A stretch of 64,000 nt of DNA from positions 463,238 through 527,237 of the forward strand of contig WLWY01000005.1 of assembly GCA_012103325.1 (NCBI GenBank). The letters run 5' to 3'. Position numbers and translations under genes: made by a program. Source of the DNA: Alphaproteobacteria bacterium (GTDB lineage Bacteria; Pseudomonadota; Alphaproteobacteria; UBA8366; GCA-2717185). The notes beneath the pieces are model-generated. The model did no database searches. It was not told where the DNA came from and saw nothing but the letters and a program-made list of their open reading frames with translations. Below, in pieces: positions 34,167-42,554 of the stretch (positions within the stretch are counted from its first letter, which is position 1; each line of letters begins with the position of its first letter).

Positions 34167-35956
34167 TCGAGCACATCCCGGTAGGTGCCACGATGGAACA
34201 TACCGTCGACCGTGGGACGATCTTCGCGCCGGGCGATTGTCGCCGCGTCGTCGACCGTTTCGTCATCAGGCTTTAGCACGACACCATAATCCCGTTCAGC
34301 CGCGTCCCGGCTGACATAGCTGCCAAGCACATCCGACAAGACAAGAGCCGGATCCCGGTCGAAGGGGTGGCCCCACCCGCCGCCGCCGCCGGTTTCCAGG
34401 CGTAGAATGTCTCCGCGCACCAGAACGTTGCCATCGCTGAACGGTTCCAGCTCCCGTTCCTGTGGCGTGCCGGGGTTGACCACAGCGCGTCCCGATCCGC
34501 CGTTGCGGCCGCCATGCACGCCCCAGGCCGGTTTATCGACGCCGTCGATCCGGATCGAGAAGATTGCCTTCTCGGCCAGCAACTCGATCTCGCGAACGAC
34601 GCCGCAGCCGCCCCGCCACAGGCCGGGGCCGCCGGAGTCGCAATGAATGCCGTAGGCCCGGATGCGCGCCGGATAGGAGAGCTCGACAAGTTCCGCTGGA
34701 TAGTTTTCCTGGGCGACGTAGTAGACGGCATTGATGCCGTCGGCGTAAGGCCGCGCGCCATAGCCGACGCCGATACCGTCGGTCAGCAGGAAGGGCTCGC
34801 CGTTGTCGGCAATACCGCGCGCGAAATAGATGACGTAGGCGCAGTTGGCTGCCGTCGCATCGCCGCCCGCCGCATTGACCAGCCCCATGCTGGCACTGAG
34901 CAGGCGCATCATGGTGAGACCGCGCTGTCCCAGCGGTGCCGGCCACCGTGGTTGCAGCACGCTGCCTTCGCGCAGAATGACCTTGTCGATGGCGCGTCCG
35001 GCGCCGGCGTTCAGCAACAGCGTCGGGTCGCCCGCCAGCAGATACATCGCGATCATCGCGCGCGGCACGGCCGGATTGACCAGATAGTTGATCGGTCCCG
35101 GCGCCTGATCGTCGCTGTCGGAGAAATCCAGAACGACGCCATTATCGTCGACGCTGAGTTCCAGGCTCAGCTTATACGGCCCGTTGCCTTGGCCGTCATG
35201 GTCGAGCGCATCCGTGAAACGGTACTGGCCCGGCGCGAAGGTTGCCCGCAACCGTTCCGTCGCGGCCTGTTGCGATCGTTCGGCAAGCTGGCGAAAGGCG
35301 TCAGTGATGACTTCCCTTCGGAACCGTTCCGCCAACTCGACGATGCGGCGCTCGCCGAGCCGGACGGCGGCGAAACAGGCGCGGGTGTCGCCTTGTGAAA
35401 TGTCGGGGAAGCGCGAGTTGCGGTAGAAGATACGCAGCAATTCTTCGTTCACCACGCCTTCGCGCGCGAGGCGCACCGGCGGGACGATGATGCCTTCCTG
35501 AAAGATGTCGGTGCAATCCGGCGAGATCGATCCTGGCCGCATGCCGCCGATATCGGCGAAGTGAGCCCAGCTTTGCGCGAACGCGATCAACTCGCCATCG
35601 ACGAAAACTGGCGCCACAAAGACCTGATCCGGTGAATGGGAAACGGAACCCTTCGACCCGTAGCAGTCATTGTACCAATACAGATCGCCGGGCCGCATAT
35701 CGTCGACCGGGTAATGCTCAAACAACGGGCGGACGGGGTCGCCGAACGTGGGTCGGTAGGCACCGACGATCATGTCGCCCTCGGCGTCGAACAGGGCGAC
35801 GAAGAAGTCTTTCTTCTCGCGGATGAAGGCCGACATCGCGGTGCGCTCGATCAGCGCTTCCATCTCGCTCTGGCTGGCCCGCAAGGCGCCGCGCACCACT
35901 TCGAGCGTGACGGCGTCGCAAACTGGCGCCTGCTGGGCCGTAGATTCGATGTTCAT
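34163..35956 (-). CDS. hyuB: hydantoinase B subunit (HyuB-like)
   Basis: 597 residues from an ATG that overlaps the upstream hydrolase stop (ATGA); a longer frame to 35977 is possible but lacks such coupling. HyuB features are CDAVTLEVVRGALRASQSEME, the AFIREKKDFFVALFDAEGDMI segment, DLYWYNDCYGSKGSVSHSPD, and the glycine-rich CDSGGPGLWRGGCGVVREIE and VHGGRNGGSGR stretches. With HyuA it forms the ATP-dependent amidohydrolase. The gene order hydrolase-hyuB-hyuA shows stop/start overlaps throughout, a tight operon. Confidence 0.9.
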   Translation of the reverse strand: MNIESTAQQAPVCDAVTLEVVRGALRASQSEMEALIERTAMSAFIREKKDFFVALFDAEGDMIVGAYRPTFGDPVRPLFEHYPVDDMRPGDLYWYNDCYGSKGSVSHSPDQVFVAPVFVDGELIAFAQSWAHFADIGGMRPGSISPDCTDIFQEGIIVPPVRLAREGVVNEELLRIFYRNSRFPDISQGDTRACFAAVRLGERRIVELAERFRREVITDAFRQLAERSQQAATERLRATFAPGQYRFTDALDHDGQGNGPYKLSLELSVDDNGVVLDFSDSDDQAPGPINYLVNPAVPRAMIAMYLLAGDPTLLLNAGAGRAIDKVILREGSVLQPRWPAPLGQRGLTMMRLLSASMGLVNAAGGDATAANCAYVIYFARGIADNGEPFLLTDGIGVGYGARPYADGINAVYYVAQENYPAELVELSYPARIRAYGIHCDSGGPGLWRGGCGVVREIELLAEKAIFSIRIDGVDKPAWGVHGGRNGGSGRAVVNPGTPQERELEPFSDGNVLVRGDILRLETGGGGGWGHPFDRDPALVLSDVLGSYVSRDAAERDYGVVLKPDDETVDDAATIARREDRPTVDGMFHRGTYRDVLE

Positions 35957-36873
35957 GTTGTTGTTCCCGCGCTGCATCCCATTGGCTCAAGCTGCGCCGT
36001 CTCGTCCGCGATAAACCGCGCGACCAACTGCGGGTCTTGCATGGGAATGAAGTGCGTAAAGTCGGGCAGATAGACGTCGCGGCCATGCTTGAACTGTGCC
36101 GCGAGTTGTTCCCAAGTCGGCGATTTCGTGAAGTTCGTGACTTTCCACTCCGCTTCGGTACGGCGCTGCGCCCGCAGTACGGTGACAGGTGTCTCTATCT
36201 GCTCGATCAGGTGATAAATATTCGTGTGGCGCTGTTCGTAGTAAACCGAGGCCTCCACGAGCGGCGCGCACGCCAGTTCCAACCCATCGCCGTCAGAGCG
36301 AGGTAGGAGACCATACGCGCAATAATCTTCGAGCACGTCCGGACGCCACAGCGAATAGGGGTGTCTGCCTTTGAAGTAGTCAAACATTTCCTGTGGAGAC
36401 GACCAGCGATTGCGCCGATTGGCGACCGGATGCGCCTCTGGACCCGCGAGATCTGCGTAGCGGTTTTGTTCATATATGTCTGGGCGGCTCAATACGGGGT
36501 CGACGAGCACCAGACGTTTGAAGGACTGCGGCAGGTCGTAAGCCGTCCGGGTCATGCAATAACCGCCCATCGAATGACCGACACCGATAATGTCCTGCAG
36601 CGAAAGCGCCTGGACCAGCTCCCGAACGTCCTGCGCAATGATGCGCCAGGATTCCAGCGGCTTCGAGTATTCGCTGCGGCCATGCCCGCGCAGCTCGATG
36701 GCAATTACTCGGAAGCCTTCCGGCAATGCGGCAATCGTCTTGTCCCAGACGCGGGCGTGGAACCCTGTCGCATGCGCCAGCAAAATGACCGGTGCCGCCG
36801 CGTCGCCCCATTCGAAATAGGAAATGCGTGCCTCGCTGGCGTCGAACATGTGATGTGTTGGGGTGCCTTGCAC
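35953..36873 (-). CDS. alpha/beta-hydrolase
   Basis: 306 residues from a GTG with AGGAG 6 nt upstream; the ATG at 36903 lies inside the adjacent repeat element and another ATG at 36849 has no good ribosome binding site. The fold is clear: LLAHATGFHARVWDKTI (oxyanion loop), IELRGHGRSEYSKP, the nucleophile elbow GVGHSMGGYCMTRT, and PDFTHFIPMQDPQLVARFI, whose HF carries the likely catalytic His. It would hydrolyse an ester, lactone or amide. Its stop overlaps the hyuB start, so it likely acts in the same pathway. Confidence 0.85.
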   Translation of the reverse strand: MQGTPTHHMFDASEARISYFEWGDAAAPVILLAHATGFHARVWDKTIAALPEGFRVIAIELRGHGRSEYSKPLESWRIIAQDVRELVQALSLQDIIGVGHSMGGYCMTRTAYDLPQSFKRLVLVDPVLSRPDIYEQNRYADLAGPEAHPVANRRNRWSSPQEMFDYFKGRHPYSLWRPDVLEDYCAYGLLPRSDGDGLELACAPLVEASVYYEQRHTNIYHLIEQIETPVTVLRAQRRTEAEWKVTNFTKSPTWEQLAAQFKHGRDVYLPDFTHFIPMQDPQLVARFIADETAQLEPMGCSAGTTT

Positions 36874-36886
36874 GCGGTACTCCTGG

Positions 36887-37147
36887 TGGACACAATCTAA
36901 CATATGATACCGCTACGACGGCTTCCCGAGATCACTGGTTAGGCGCGCGATGCGCCGTGATGCGGGGCCATCACAAGCGTCGTGCAACGCAGCCGGTGAT
37001 CTCGGGAAGCCGCCCTTTGGGTCCCCCATTCCGATTCCTCGGTGCGTCGAAGGTCTTTGCCGATGGCCCCGCATCGCCGGCGGACCTTCTCCTGCCGAGG
37101 AATCGGGATGAGGGATCGTAGTGGTATCATATGTTAGATTGTGTCCA
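36887..37147. repeat. twin-arm palindromic element, copy 1 (261 bp)
   Basis: The ends are a 32-bp inverted repeat (36887-36918 with 37116-37147) with a single G·T pair, so an RNA copy would pair along the full length. Inside are two long stem-loops. Arm 1 pairs 36919-36935 with 36996-37012 (17 bp perfect, extendable) and its loop holds three small hairpins (GGCGC/GCGCC, GTGATG/CATCAC, GCGT/ACGC). Arm 2 pairs 37027-37042 with 37095-37110 (16 bp, one G·T) and contains GAAGGTC/GACCTTC and a CGATG/CATCG hairpin. The element starts just upstream of the hydrolase ribosome binding site and ends against the tauD stop codon. It has no credible ORF. Copy 2 is at 61548. Confidence 0.8.
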
Positions 37148-37981
37148 CTAGTGCGGGACGTCGCCGATAACCGTTATGCGGTGACCGTATCGCCGCACGC
37201 CTGAATAGTCGTTCAGGGCGTAATGCTGGGCGCAACGGTTGTCCCAGAACGCGACCGATCCCTTCTCCCAGCGGAACCGGCAGGTAAATTCGGGCCGTGA
37301 CGCATGCGCGTAGAGAAATTCAAGCAACGGTCGGCTTTCGTCTGCCGTCATACCGTCGAAGCGGACTGTATAGGGTCGATGCACGAAGAGGCTTTTGCGC
37401 CCGGTCTGTGCGTGGATGCGCACAACGGGGTGCACCGCATCGTAACTTGGGCGGTTCGCCGCGTCGGGATGGACCTTCATCGACCGGCCCTTGTTGCGCT
37501 GTTGCAGCGTGCCATCGGAATAGACCGCGCGCATGGACGAGAGCATGTCCTGCATGCCGGGTGAGAGCGCGTTGTAGGCGGCGTACTGGTTGGCAAACAT
37601 CGTGTCGCCACCGAACTCGGGACACTCGATGATATAAAGGATCGAGCCGAGCGCCGGTCGCTCCAGGAAACTTTCGTCGCAGTGCCACAGATTGCCGACG
37701 ATATCGGTCGCGTCCGGTTCCTTGCCGATTTCCAGGATTTCCGGGTGCGCGTCGAGCGGCTGGTACTGATCGCTGATCCGAAGTTCGCCGAAACGGCGAC
37801 CGAAGGCAATCTGCTGATCCGGAGTCAAATTCTGATCGCGAAAGAAGATCACAAGATGGTCGAGGAAGGCCTGCTGCACGGCCTCGAATGTCTCGTCATC
37901 CAGCGGTTGCGATAGGTCGACCCCGTCGATTTCGGCGCCGCAGAACCCGGCGATCGGCTTAACGGTAATCCGTTCCGGCAT
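37148..37981 (-). CDS. TauD/TfdA-family 2-oxoglutarate-dependent dioxygenase
   Basis: 277 residues. The iron site is visible: His-x-Asp in NLWHCDESFLERPA near residue 100 and the distal His in WDNRCAQHYALNDY near residue 255, with the 2-oxoglutarate-binding Arg in RRYGHRITVIGD. Family enzymes hydroxylate sulfonates (taurine), aryloxyacetates or other organic acids; the sequence does not settle which. It is on the same strand as the hydrolase-hyuBA genes but is separated from them by the structured repeat, so it may once have been the first gene of that operon. It diverges from an oxidoreductase with 130 bp between starts. Confidence 0.88.
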   Translation of the reverse strand: MPERITVKPIAGFCGAEIDGVDLSQPLDDETFEAVQQAFLDHLVIFFRDQNLTPDQQIAFGRRFGELRISDQYQPLDAHPEILEIGKEPDATDIVGNLWHCDESFLERPALGSILYIIECPEFGGDTMFANQYAAYNALSPGMQDMLSSMRAVYSDGTLQQRNKGRSMKVHPDAANRPSYDAVHPVVRIHAQTGRKSLFVHRPYTVRFDGMTADESRPLLEFLYAHASRPEFTCRFRWEKGSVAFWDNRCAQHYALNDYSGVRRYGHRITVIGDVPH

Positions 37982-38044
37982 CTTGCAGCTTTTCCTTCGG
38001 TGCGATCAGAGATAGAAGCCGGCGAGCGGCAAATTGAGTACCTT

Positions 38045-38084
38045 TGGTTCTATAGTGTACCGAACCAGGCGGTTTTGGCCAAAA
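38045..38084. promoter_or_regulatory. symmetric sites in the tauD/oxidoreductase intergenic region
   Basis: TGGTTC (38045-38050) and GAACCA (38062-38067) form an inverted repeat spaced by 11 bp that encloses a TATAGT (38051-38056) -10-like hexamer. Directly after it is a perfect 12-bp palindrome TTTTGGCCAAAA (38073-38084), 28 bp before the oxidoreductase ATG. They are plausible operators for divergent control; no regulator gene is adjacent. Confidence 0.4.
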
Positions 38085-38111
38085 TGTTGATCGGCAAAGC
38101 AGGGGGAAACA

Positions 38112-39095
38112 ATGCGTGCGGCGTGGTATGAGCAGCTTGGCCCGGCCCGAGATGTATTGACGGTCGGAGACATCGAGACACCGTCGCCGCAGGCTGGAGA
38201 GGTGCTGGTGAAGCTGGCTGCGTCGGGTATTAACCCGTCGGACGTCAAGAAACGGGCAGGGTGGCACGGCGGCACGCTCGAATACGAACGCATCGCTCCC
38301 CATAGCGACGGTGCCGGGGTCATCGAGGCGGTTGGCGCCGATGTCCCCGAAGACCGTATCGGCGAGCGTGTTTGGATATTCAACGGGCAACGGTTCCGCG
38401 CCTTAGGGACAGCGGCAGAGTACATCGCGCTGCCGGCAGAACAGGCAGTTCCGTTGCCGGATGCAGTCGACTTCGGGGCTGGAGCGTGTCTCGGTATCCC
38501 CGCTTGTACCGCCCATTATGCCTTGTTCTGGCAAGGGCCGCTCGATGGCCTGACAGTCCTGGTGCAGGGTGGCGCGGGTGCGGTTGGCCAATATGCTATC
38601 CAATTGGCGGCGCTTGCTGGCGCACGCGTCATCGCGACGGTCAGCTCGCCTGAAAAGGCCGCAATGGCCCGCAACGTAGGCGCGCTTGAAACCATCGATT
38701 ACCGAAAAGAGGATGTCGTTGCTGCCGTTCAGGACTTCACGGACGGCGCAGGCGTCGACCATATTGTCGAGGTCCATTTCGGTGCGAATTTCGAAACGGA
38801 CGCAGAAATCCTTAAGCCGAGAGGCGTCATTGCTGCTTATTCCTCGACACGGGCGCCGCGGTTCGATTTCGATTACTACGCGCTAGGGTACAAAGGCGCG
38901 CGTGTCGCTTTCGTGCAGGCCTACCTGCTGAACGAGGCGGAGCGCGCTGCGGCGATTGTCGACCTGACCCGTTTCATGGAAAGCGGTGAATTACGCCACG
39001 ACACGCGGCATCGATTTCCTTTGGATCGCATTGCCGACGCCCATGAGCTGATGGAAAGCGGCACGGCGCTCGGCAATATCGTTCTGGAGATCTGA
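38112..39095 (+). CDS. NADPH:quinone oxidoreductase-like, zinc-free medium-chain dehydrogenase
   Basis: 327 residues of the MDR superfamily. Seen are the GroES-like start (PSPQAGEVLVKLAASGINPSD), GVIEAVGADVPEDRIGERVW, and the NADPH-binding VLVQGGAGAVGQYAIQLA. The catalytic-zinc Cys/His residues of alcohol dehydrogenases and the structural zinc loop are absent, which is usual for quinone reductase or enoyl reductase types. Likely role is NADPH-dependent reduction of quinones or activated alkenes. It converges on napF with 20 bp between stops. Confidence 0.88.
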   Translation: MRAAWYEQLGPARDVLTVGDIETPSPQAGEVLVKLAASGINPSDVKKRAGWHGGTLEYERIAPHSDGAGVIEAVGADVPEDRIGERVWIFNGQRFRALGTAAEYIALPAEQAVPLPDAVDFGAGACLGIPACTAHYALFWQGPLDGLTVLVQGGAGAVGQYAIQLAALAGARVIATVSSPEKAAMARNVGALETIDYRKEDVVAAVQDFTDGAGVDHIVEVHFGANFETDAEILKPRGVIAAYSSTRAPRFDFDYYALGYKGARVAFVQAYLLNEAERAAAIVDLTRFMESGELRHDTRHRFPLDRIADAHELMESGTALGNIVLEI

Positions 39096-39115
39096 AACCG
39101 TTAGCTTTTTGTTAT

Positions 39116-39724
39116 TTAAGCAGTCGCCGTTCTTTCGCCGGGGACGAGAGCGAAAATCTGGATCGCATTTGGATCGACGATGCAGGCCTCGCGGCAAAGT
39201 GCGCAGCCGGTGCAATGTTCCGGGTCGATAACGGGCCGGGCGCCGCCTTCCCAACTTAATGCCCCCGGGACGGGGCAGGAATCTGCGCAAGCACCGCACT
39301 CCGGACCTGAATACGGCAGGCAGTTTGTCTGGGCGATTCTGGCGGAAGCGAATTTCGGGGAAGCTGGTGGCAGGTCCTCCTCATCTTCGGGAAGTTTGAG
39401 GGCATCTGGCTCACAGGCGGTGACGCAGGGCCAGTCGGTACACATATGGCAGCCCTGTCGCAGCAGGTCCATCGCCGGCGTGCCTGCCGCAGTCCGTCCT
39501 TCTTTAGGCGACAGCGCGAACAAGACATCGTGCGGGCAGGCGGCGATGCATGCGTCGCATCGGGTGCAGCTTAACAGGAATTCCAATTCGTCCCGGGCGA
39601 AGGGAGGCCGGATCCAGCGCTCGGCGCGGTTTGCCGTTTTTGCCGCGGCGAGGTGTGAGGTTAATTCGGTGATTTTTGTTCCACCGAACCGAAAGAAGTC
39701 ACGACGCCCGATTGATGCGGTCAC
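39116..39724 (-). CDS. napF: NapF-type ferredoxin, four [4Fe-4S] motifs
   Basis: 202 residues starting TASIGRRDFFRFGG. Cysteine clusters are CTRCDACIAACP (about 53-64), CHMCTDWPCVTACEP (about 92-106), CGACADSCP, and CTGCALCREACIVDP near the C-terminus. NapF is a cytoplasmic protein that helps insert the Fe-S cluster into NapA before Tat export; an electron-transfer role is the alternative. It is the last gene of the eight-gene unit and overlaps the preceding stop by 4 bp (ATGA). Confidence 0.85.
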   Translation of the reverse strand: MTASIGRRDFFRFGGTKITELTSHLAAAKTANRAERWIRPPFARDELEFLLSCTRCDACIAACPHDVLFALSPKEGRTAAGTPAMDLLRQGCHMCTDWPCVTACEPDALKLPEDEEDLPPASPKFASARIAQTNCLPYSGPECGACADSCPVPGALSWEGGARPVIDPEHCTGCALCREACIVDPNAIQIFALVPGERTATA

Positions 39725-40326
39725 GCCTTGCTTCCATCGGCATGAAGGTTGCGAATTTTCCCGGTCATCGAGCGCCGGCGTTGGATGACGACGAATCCCA
39801 CGAGTACCAACAGCGCGAAGCCGAGTATGAAATCCATCGGCATCAGTGCCCCGATGCGCAGTGGAAACTCCACATTGTAGGGCAAGCCGTCGGCTTCGAA
39901 CTCGGCGGAGATGATATATTCGCCTTCTTTTGGAAAGACAAAGACCTGCCGGAAGACGCTGTCGTCCTGCAACTGGGTGCCCAAGGTTATTTCCTCTTCA
40001 TCGTTCCACAACCAGGACAGCCAGGAATTGCTCCGAATCTTGAAGGTGACCTTACCCTCGAAGGGTACGTCGCTCCGGTCTTGCTTCAGGTAGAGGTTGA
40101 TCCGCCCTGGTTCCTCGGGCTTCGGGAATGCGGGGAAGACCATGTAGGTGGCCGTGACGCTGCCGAGATGGGTCTCGCCCTGCACCGCGGGGGGCGTATT
40201 GGAGTCCTCGTTTAGACCGTAACTGGGGCGGCCCAGGACATGATGAGCGCTGGCAAATCCCGCCGCCGCTAGCGACAGGACCGTTACCAGCGTGGCGCAT
40301 AGGAGCTTGGGCATTAATCTGTTCAT
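39721..40326 (-). CDS. membrane-anchored periplasmic protein of the nap-like operon, function unknown
   Basis: 201 residues. A signal peptide (about 1-27, cleaved after FASA) is followed by AHHVLGRPSYG, a beta-rich periplasmic part (TATYMVFPAFPKPEEPGRINLY, GKVTFKIRS, EYIISAEFEADGLPYNVEFPLRI) and a single C-terminal helix (FILGFALLVLVGFVVIQ) with a short basic tail. The beta-sandwich resembles YtkA/FixH-like domains but no firm family match can be claimed. The His-His after the cleavage site could bind metal. It sits between the second napG and napF with overlaps on both sides, so it likely serves the complex, for example in assembly or metal delivery. Confidence 0.7.
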   Translation of the reverse strand: MNRLMPKLLCATLVTVLSLAAAGFASAHHVLGRPSYGLNEDSNTPPAVQGETHLGSVTATYMVFPAFPKPEEPGRINLYLKQDRSDVPFEGKVTFKIRSNSWLSWLWNDEEEITLGTQLQDDSVFRQVFVFPKEGEYIISAEFEADGLPYNVEFPLRIGALMPMDFILGFALLVLVGFVVIQRRRSMTGKIRNLHADGSKA

Positions 40327-40937
40327 GCTCTACCCTTCGCGTTGTCAGTGAATTGTTGCGGGCGTTCGACGACCCAGATCGGCAAGCTTGGATGCGGGCA
40401 TACCTCGACACAGAGCCCGCAGCCGACGCAGCCTCGCTTGATGATCGGGCGATACTGATTCCACATCTTGAAACCGATTGCCTTGTCGCCGAGGGGACAG
40501 ACGCTGACACAGGCGCCACAAATTCCTCGGTCGACCCAGGGGAAGCAGGCGGTCTGATCGATCTCCGCGATTCCCATATCGATCTCGTTCCGGGGAACGA
40601 TGGTGAGCGCTTCGGTCGGGCAAGCTTCCATGCATTTGTTACACAGGATGCAGCCTTTCTGTTCGGGATCGATGTACGGCGTGTTGACCTTCGCACCGCC
40701 GTCCCGGCTGTGGAAGAGGATGCAGCGCGGCGGGCAGACCTCGCCGCACAGCCCGCAGCCGATACAGGCGGTAATAAACGCCGTATCGTCCTTTAGCGCG
40801 CCGGGCGGTCGCAGATAATTGCGTTTCGCCGCGGCGTGCCTGGGCGCCAGCAGTGCGGATATGCCATAGGGCAGCGCGCCCGCTGCGAGTATCGCCGCAT
40901 ATGCGATGAGACCTTGCAGGGCGCTGCGCCGTTTCAT
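40323..40937 (-). CDS. NapG-like ferredoxin, second copy
   Basis: 204 residues. The N-terminus MKRRSALQGLIAYAAILAAG looks like a twin-arginine or membrane-anchor segment. Four [4Fe-4S] motifs follow: CIGCGLCGEVCPPRC, CILCNKCMEACPTEA, CGACVSVCP, and CVGCGLCVEVCP. NapG with NapH forms a quinol dehydrogenase that feeds electrons to periplasmic nitrate reductase. Its ATG overlaps the napH stop (TGATG). It is a paralogue of the gene at 41953-42525; having two NapG-type proteins round one NapH is unusual. Confidence 0.85.
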   Translation of the reverse strand: MKRRSALQGLIAYAAILAAGALPYGISALLAPRHAAAKRNYLRPPGALKDDTAFITACIGCGLCGEVCPPRCILFHSRDGGAKVNTPYIDPEQKGCILCNKCMEACPTEALTIVPRNEIDMGIAEIDQTACFPWVDRGICGACVSVCPLGDKAIGFKMWNQYRPIIKRGCVGCGLCVEVCPHPSLPIWVVERPQQFTDNAKGRA

Positions 40938-41935
40938 CAGGCGGCCTCCTCGTGTCCGGCCACGTCCTCATGTTCGCCACGATACCGGCGGCCGAGATGG
41001 CCCGGCCCCTGCGCGGGGTAATCGGTGATCCTGACCGCGAAGGTCAGCGCATCGGTTGGGCAGACGGCGATGCAGGCCGTGCAGTTGTTGCACTCCTGAC
41101 CGAAACCATCGCGCAACGGATCGAGATCGAATTCGCAGACCGCATTGCATTTCGCACAATCGTTGCACGTCTCGACAATCCGCCGGATCCGGAAGAGCCG
41201 GTAGCGGCCGAGCAGTGAATAGAGCGCGCCGCCGGGACACAAATAGCGGCAGAACCCGCGCCGCGCGACAAGCAGGTCGAACAGCAGGGTGCCGAGGAAG
41301 AACATCGCGCCCGCTCCGAAACCGCCGATCCCGATCATGTAATAAAGTTCGCGCCCAATGATGGCGGGCGGGTAGATCGCTGCGACGAGGACTGAACCGG
41401 TTGCCGCCGAGAGAACTATACCGATGGCCAGGACGCCGTATTTGATGCGCTTGTCCAGCCGACGGTTGCCAACTTTCAGACCGGCCCAGCGCAGCCATGA
41501 CGCAAGGTTGGAATTCAGTTCGTAAATAAAGGTTGCGGGGCAGATCCAGCCACAGAAGAAGCGGCCGAAAACGACGCTCAAGCCGATTGGGATGAGTGCT
41601 GTGAGCAGAAACGGCCAATAAAGGGTCAATCCCGCCGCCATTTGGCCCAGCGCGGCGAGCGGGTCCGATAGCTTCAACCCCCAGAAGGTTCCCGACCAGG
41701 TATTGCCCTTGATCGCGTCTAAATCTTCAGCCGGGTCGTTGGTAAACGGTTGGGTCAGCGTCTCCATAACGTCGAATACCCGCTGTTCCGACGGTGCCAG
41801 CAGGTCGTAGGCGTGGGCGGCGACGTAGGTTTGATAGACGTGGATGTAGGGCAACAGCACGAGCATCGCGAACACGACACTCAGACTGACCCAGCGCAGC
41901 TTGTTCAGATGGCGCCAGAGGAAGAAAGGTTTCAT
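40937..41935 (-). CDS. napH: NapH-like quinol dehydrogenase membrane subunit
   Basis: 332 residues from the ATG MKPFFLWRHL, which has GGAG 8 nt upstream; an alternative ATG at 41956 overlaps the previous stop and would add seven residues. About four to five transmembrane helices carry the conserved FFCGWICPATF and GFCRYLCPGGA cysteine motifs, and the C-terminus has two cytoplasmic [4Fe-4S] motifs (CNDCAKCNAVCEFDLDP and CNNCTACIAVCPTDAL). NapH passes electrons from menaquinol or ubiquinol to NapG. A large periplasmic insertion near residues 35-75 is seen. Confidence 0.87.
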   Translation of the reverse strand: MKPFFLWRHLNKLRWVSLSVVFAMLVLLPYIHVYQTYVAAHAYDLLAPSEQRVFDVMETLTQPFTNDPAEDLDAIKGNTWSGTFWGLKLSDPLAALGQMAAGLTLYWPFLLTALIPIGLSVVFGRFFCGWICPATFIYELNSNLASWLRWAGLKVGNRRLDKRIKYGVLAIGIVLSAATGSVLVAAIYPPAIIGRELYYMIGIGGFGAGAMFFLGTLLFDLLVARRGFCRYLCPGGALYSLLGRYRLFRIRRIVETCNDCAKCNAVCEFDLDPLRDGFGQECNNCTACIAVCPTDALTFAVRITDYPAQGPGHLGRRYRGEHEDVAGHEEAA

Positions 41936-41952
41936 ATACCGTTCTCCGCCAA

Positions 41953-42525
41953 TCATCCGTGACTCGGGACAATGCGGATCGCGTGCGGCATCTGGATACA
42001 CGACCGCTCGCAAAGCCCGCAGCCGACGCAATTTTCGAGGACGTGAGGCTGCTCCAGACGCCCGACGCGGATCGCGACATCCGGCAGCGGGCACGCCCGA
42101 TAGCACACGCCGCAGGTTTTGCCCTGATAGGACAGGCAGAGGCTTTCATCGACTTCCGCGTGGCCCATTTTGACGTTTTCCATGATTGCCTCGGCCTCGC
42201 GCGGAACCGGCTGGATGGCGCCAGTCGGGCAGACATCGCCGCATTTCATGCACAGGATGCAGGCCTTTTCGCGCGGCGTGATATAGGGCGTGTCGATCGA
42301 GGCCAAACCGTTTTCGAGGCTGAAATACTTAATGCAGCGATTGGGGCAGGCCTCGCCGCACTGCCCGCAATTGATACAGTGGGCGAGGAATTCTTCTTCC
42401 TCCAAAGCGCAGGGCGGCCGCAGGTAGCGTAGCGACGGCCGGTTCGCCGCAGCCCGAGTGGGCTCTGACGACACTGCCGCCGCGGCGCCTGCGCCCAACA
42501 CCTTGAAAAAGCTCCTGCGTTTCAT
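41953..42525 (-). CDS. napG: NapG-like ferredoxin, first copy
   Basis: 190 residues from an ATG followed by RRSFFKVLGAGAAAAV, a twin-arginine signal, so it is exported folded with its clusters. Four [4Fe-4S] motifs: CINCGQCGEACPNRC, CILCMKCGDVCPTGA, CGVCYRACP and CVGCGLCERSC. It lies between napA (29 bp) and napH (17 bp). Function as in NapG: electron relay from NapH on the periplasmic side. An upstream in-frame extension exists but overlaps napA and is not credible. Confidence 0.87.
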   Translation of the reverse strand: MKRRSFFKVLGAGAAAAVSSEPTRAAANRPSLRYLRPPCALEEEEFLAHCINCGQCGEACPNRCIKYFSLENGLASIDTPYITPREKACILCMKCGDVCPTGAIQPVPREAEAIMENVKMGHAEVDESLCLSYQGKTCGVCYRACPLPDVAIRVGRLEQPHVLENCVGCGLCERSCIQMPHAIRIVPSHG

Positions 42526-42554
42526 CCGCTGTCCAAGCCTGTGTATTTTGCTCG

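Noticed and set aside
36904..37115. Insertion sequence carrying a transposase
   Set aside because: The interior is about 200 bp of stem-loops with no credible reading frame; at most a non-autonomous element.
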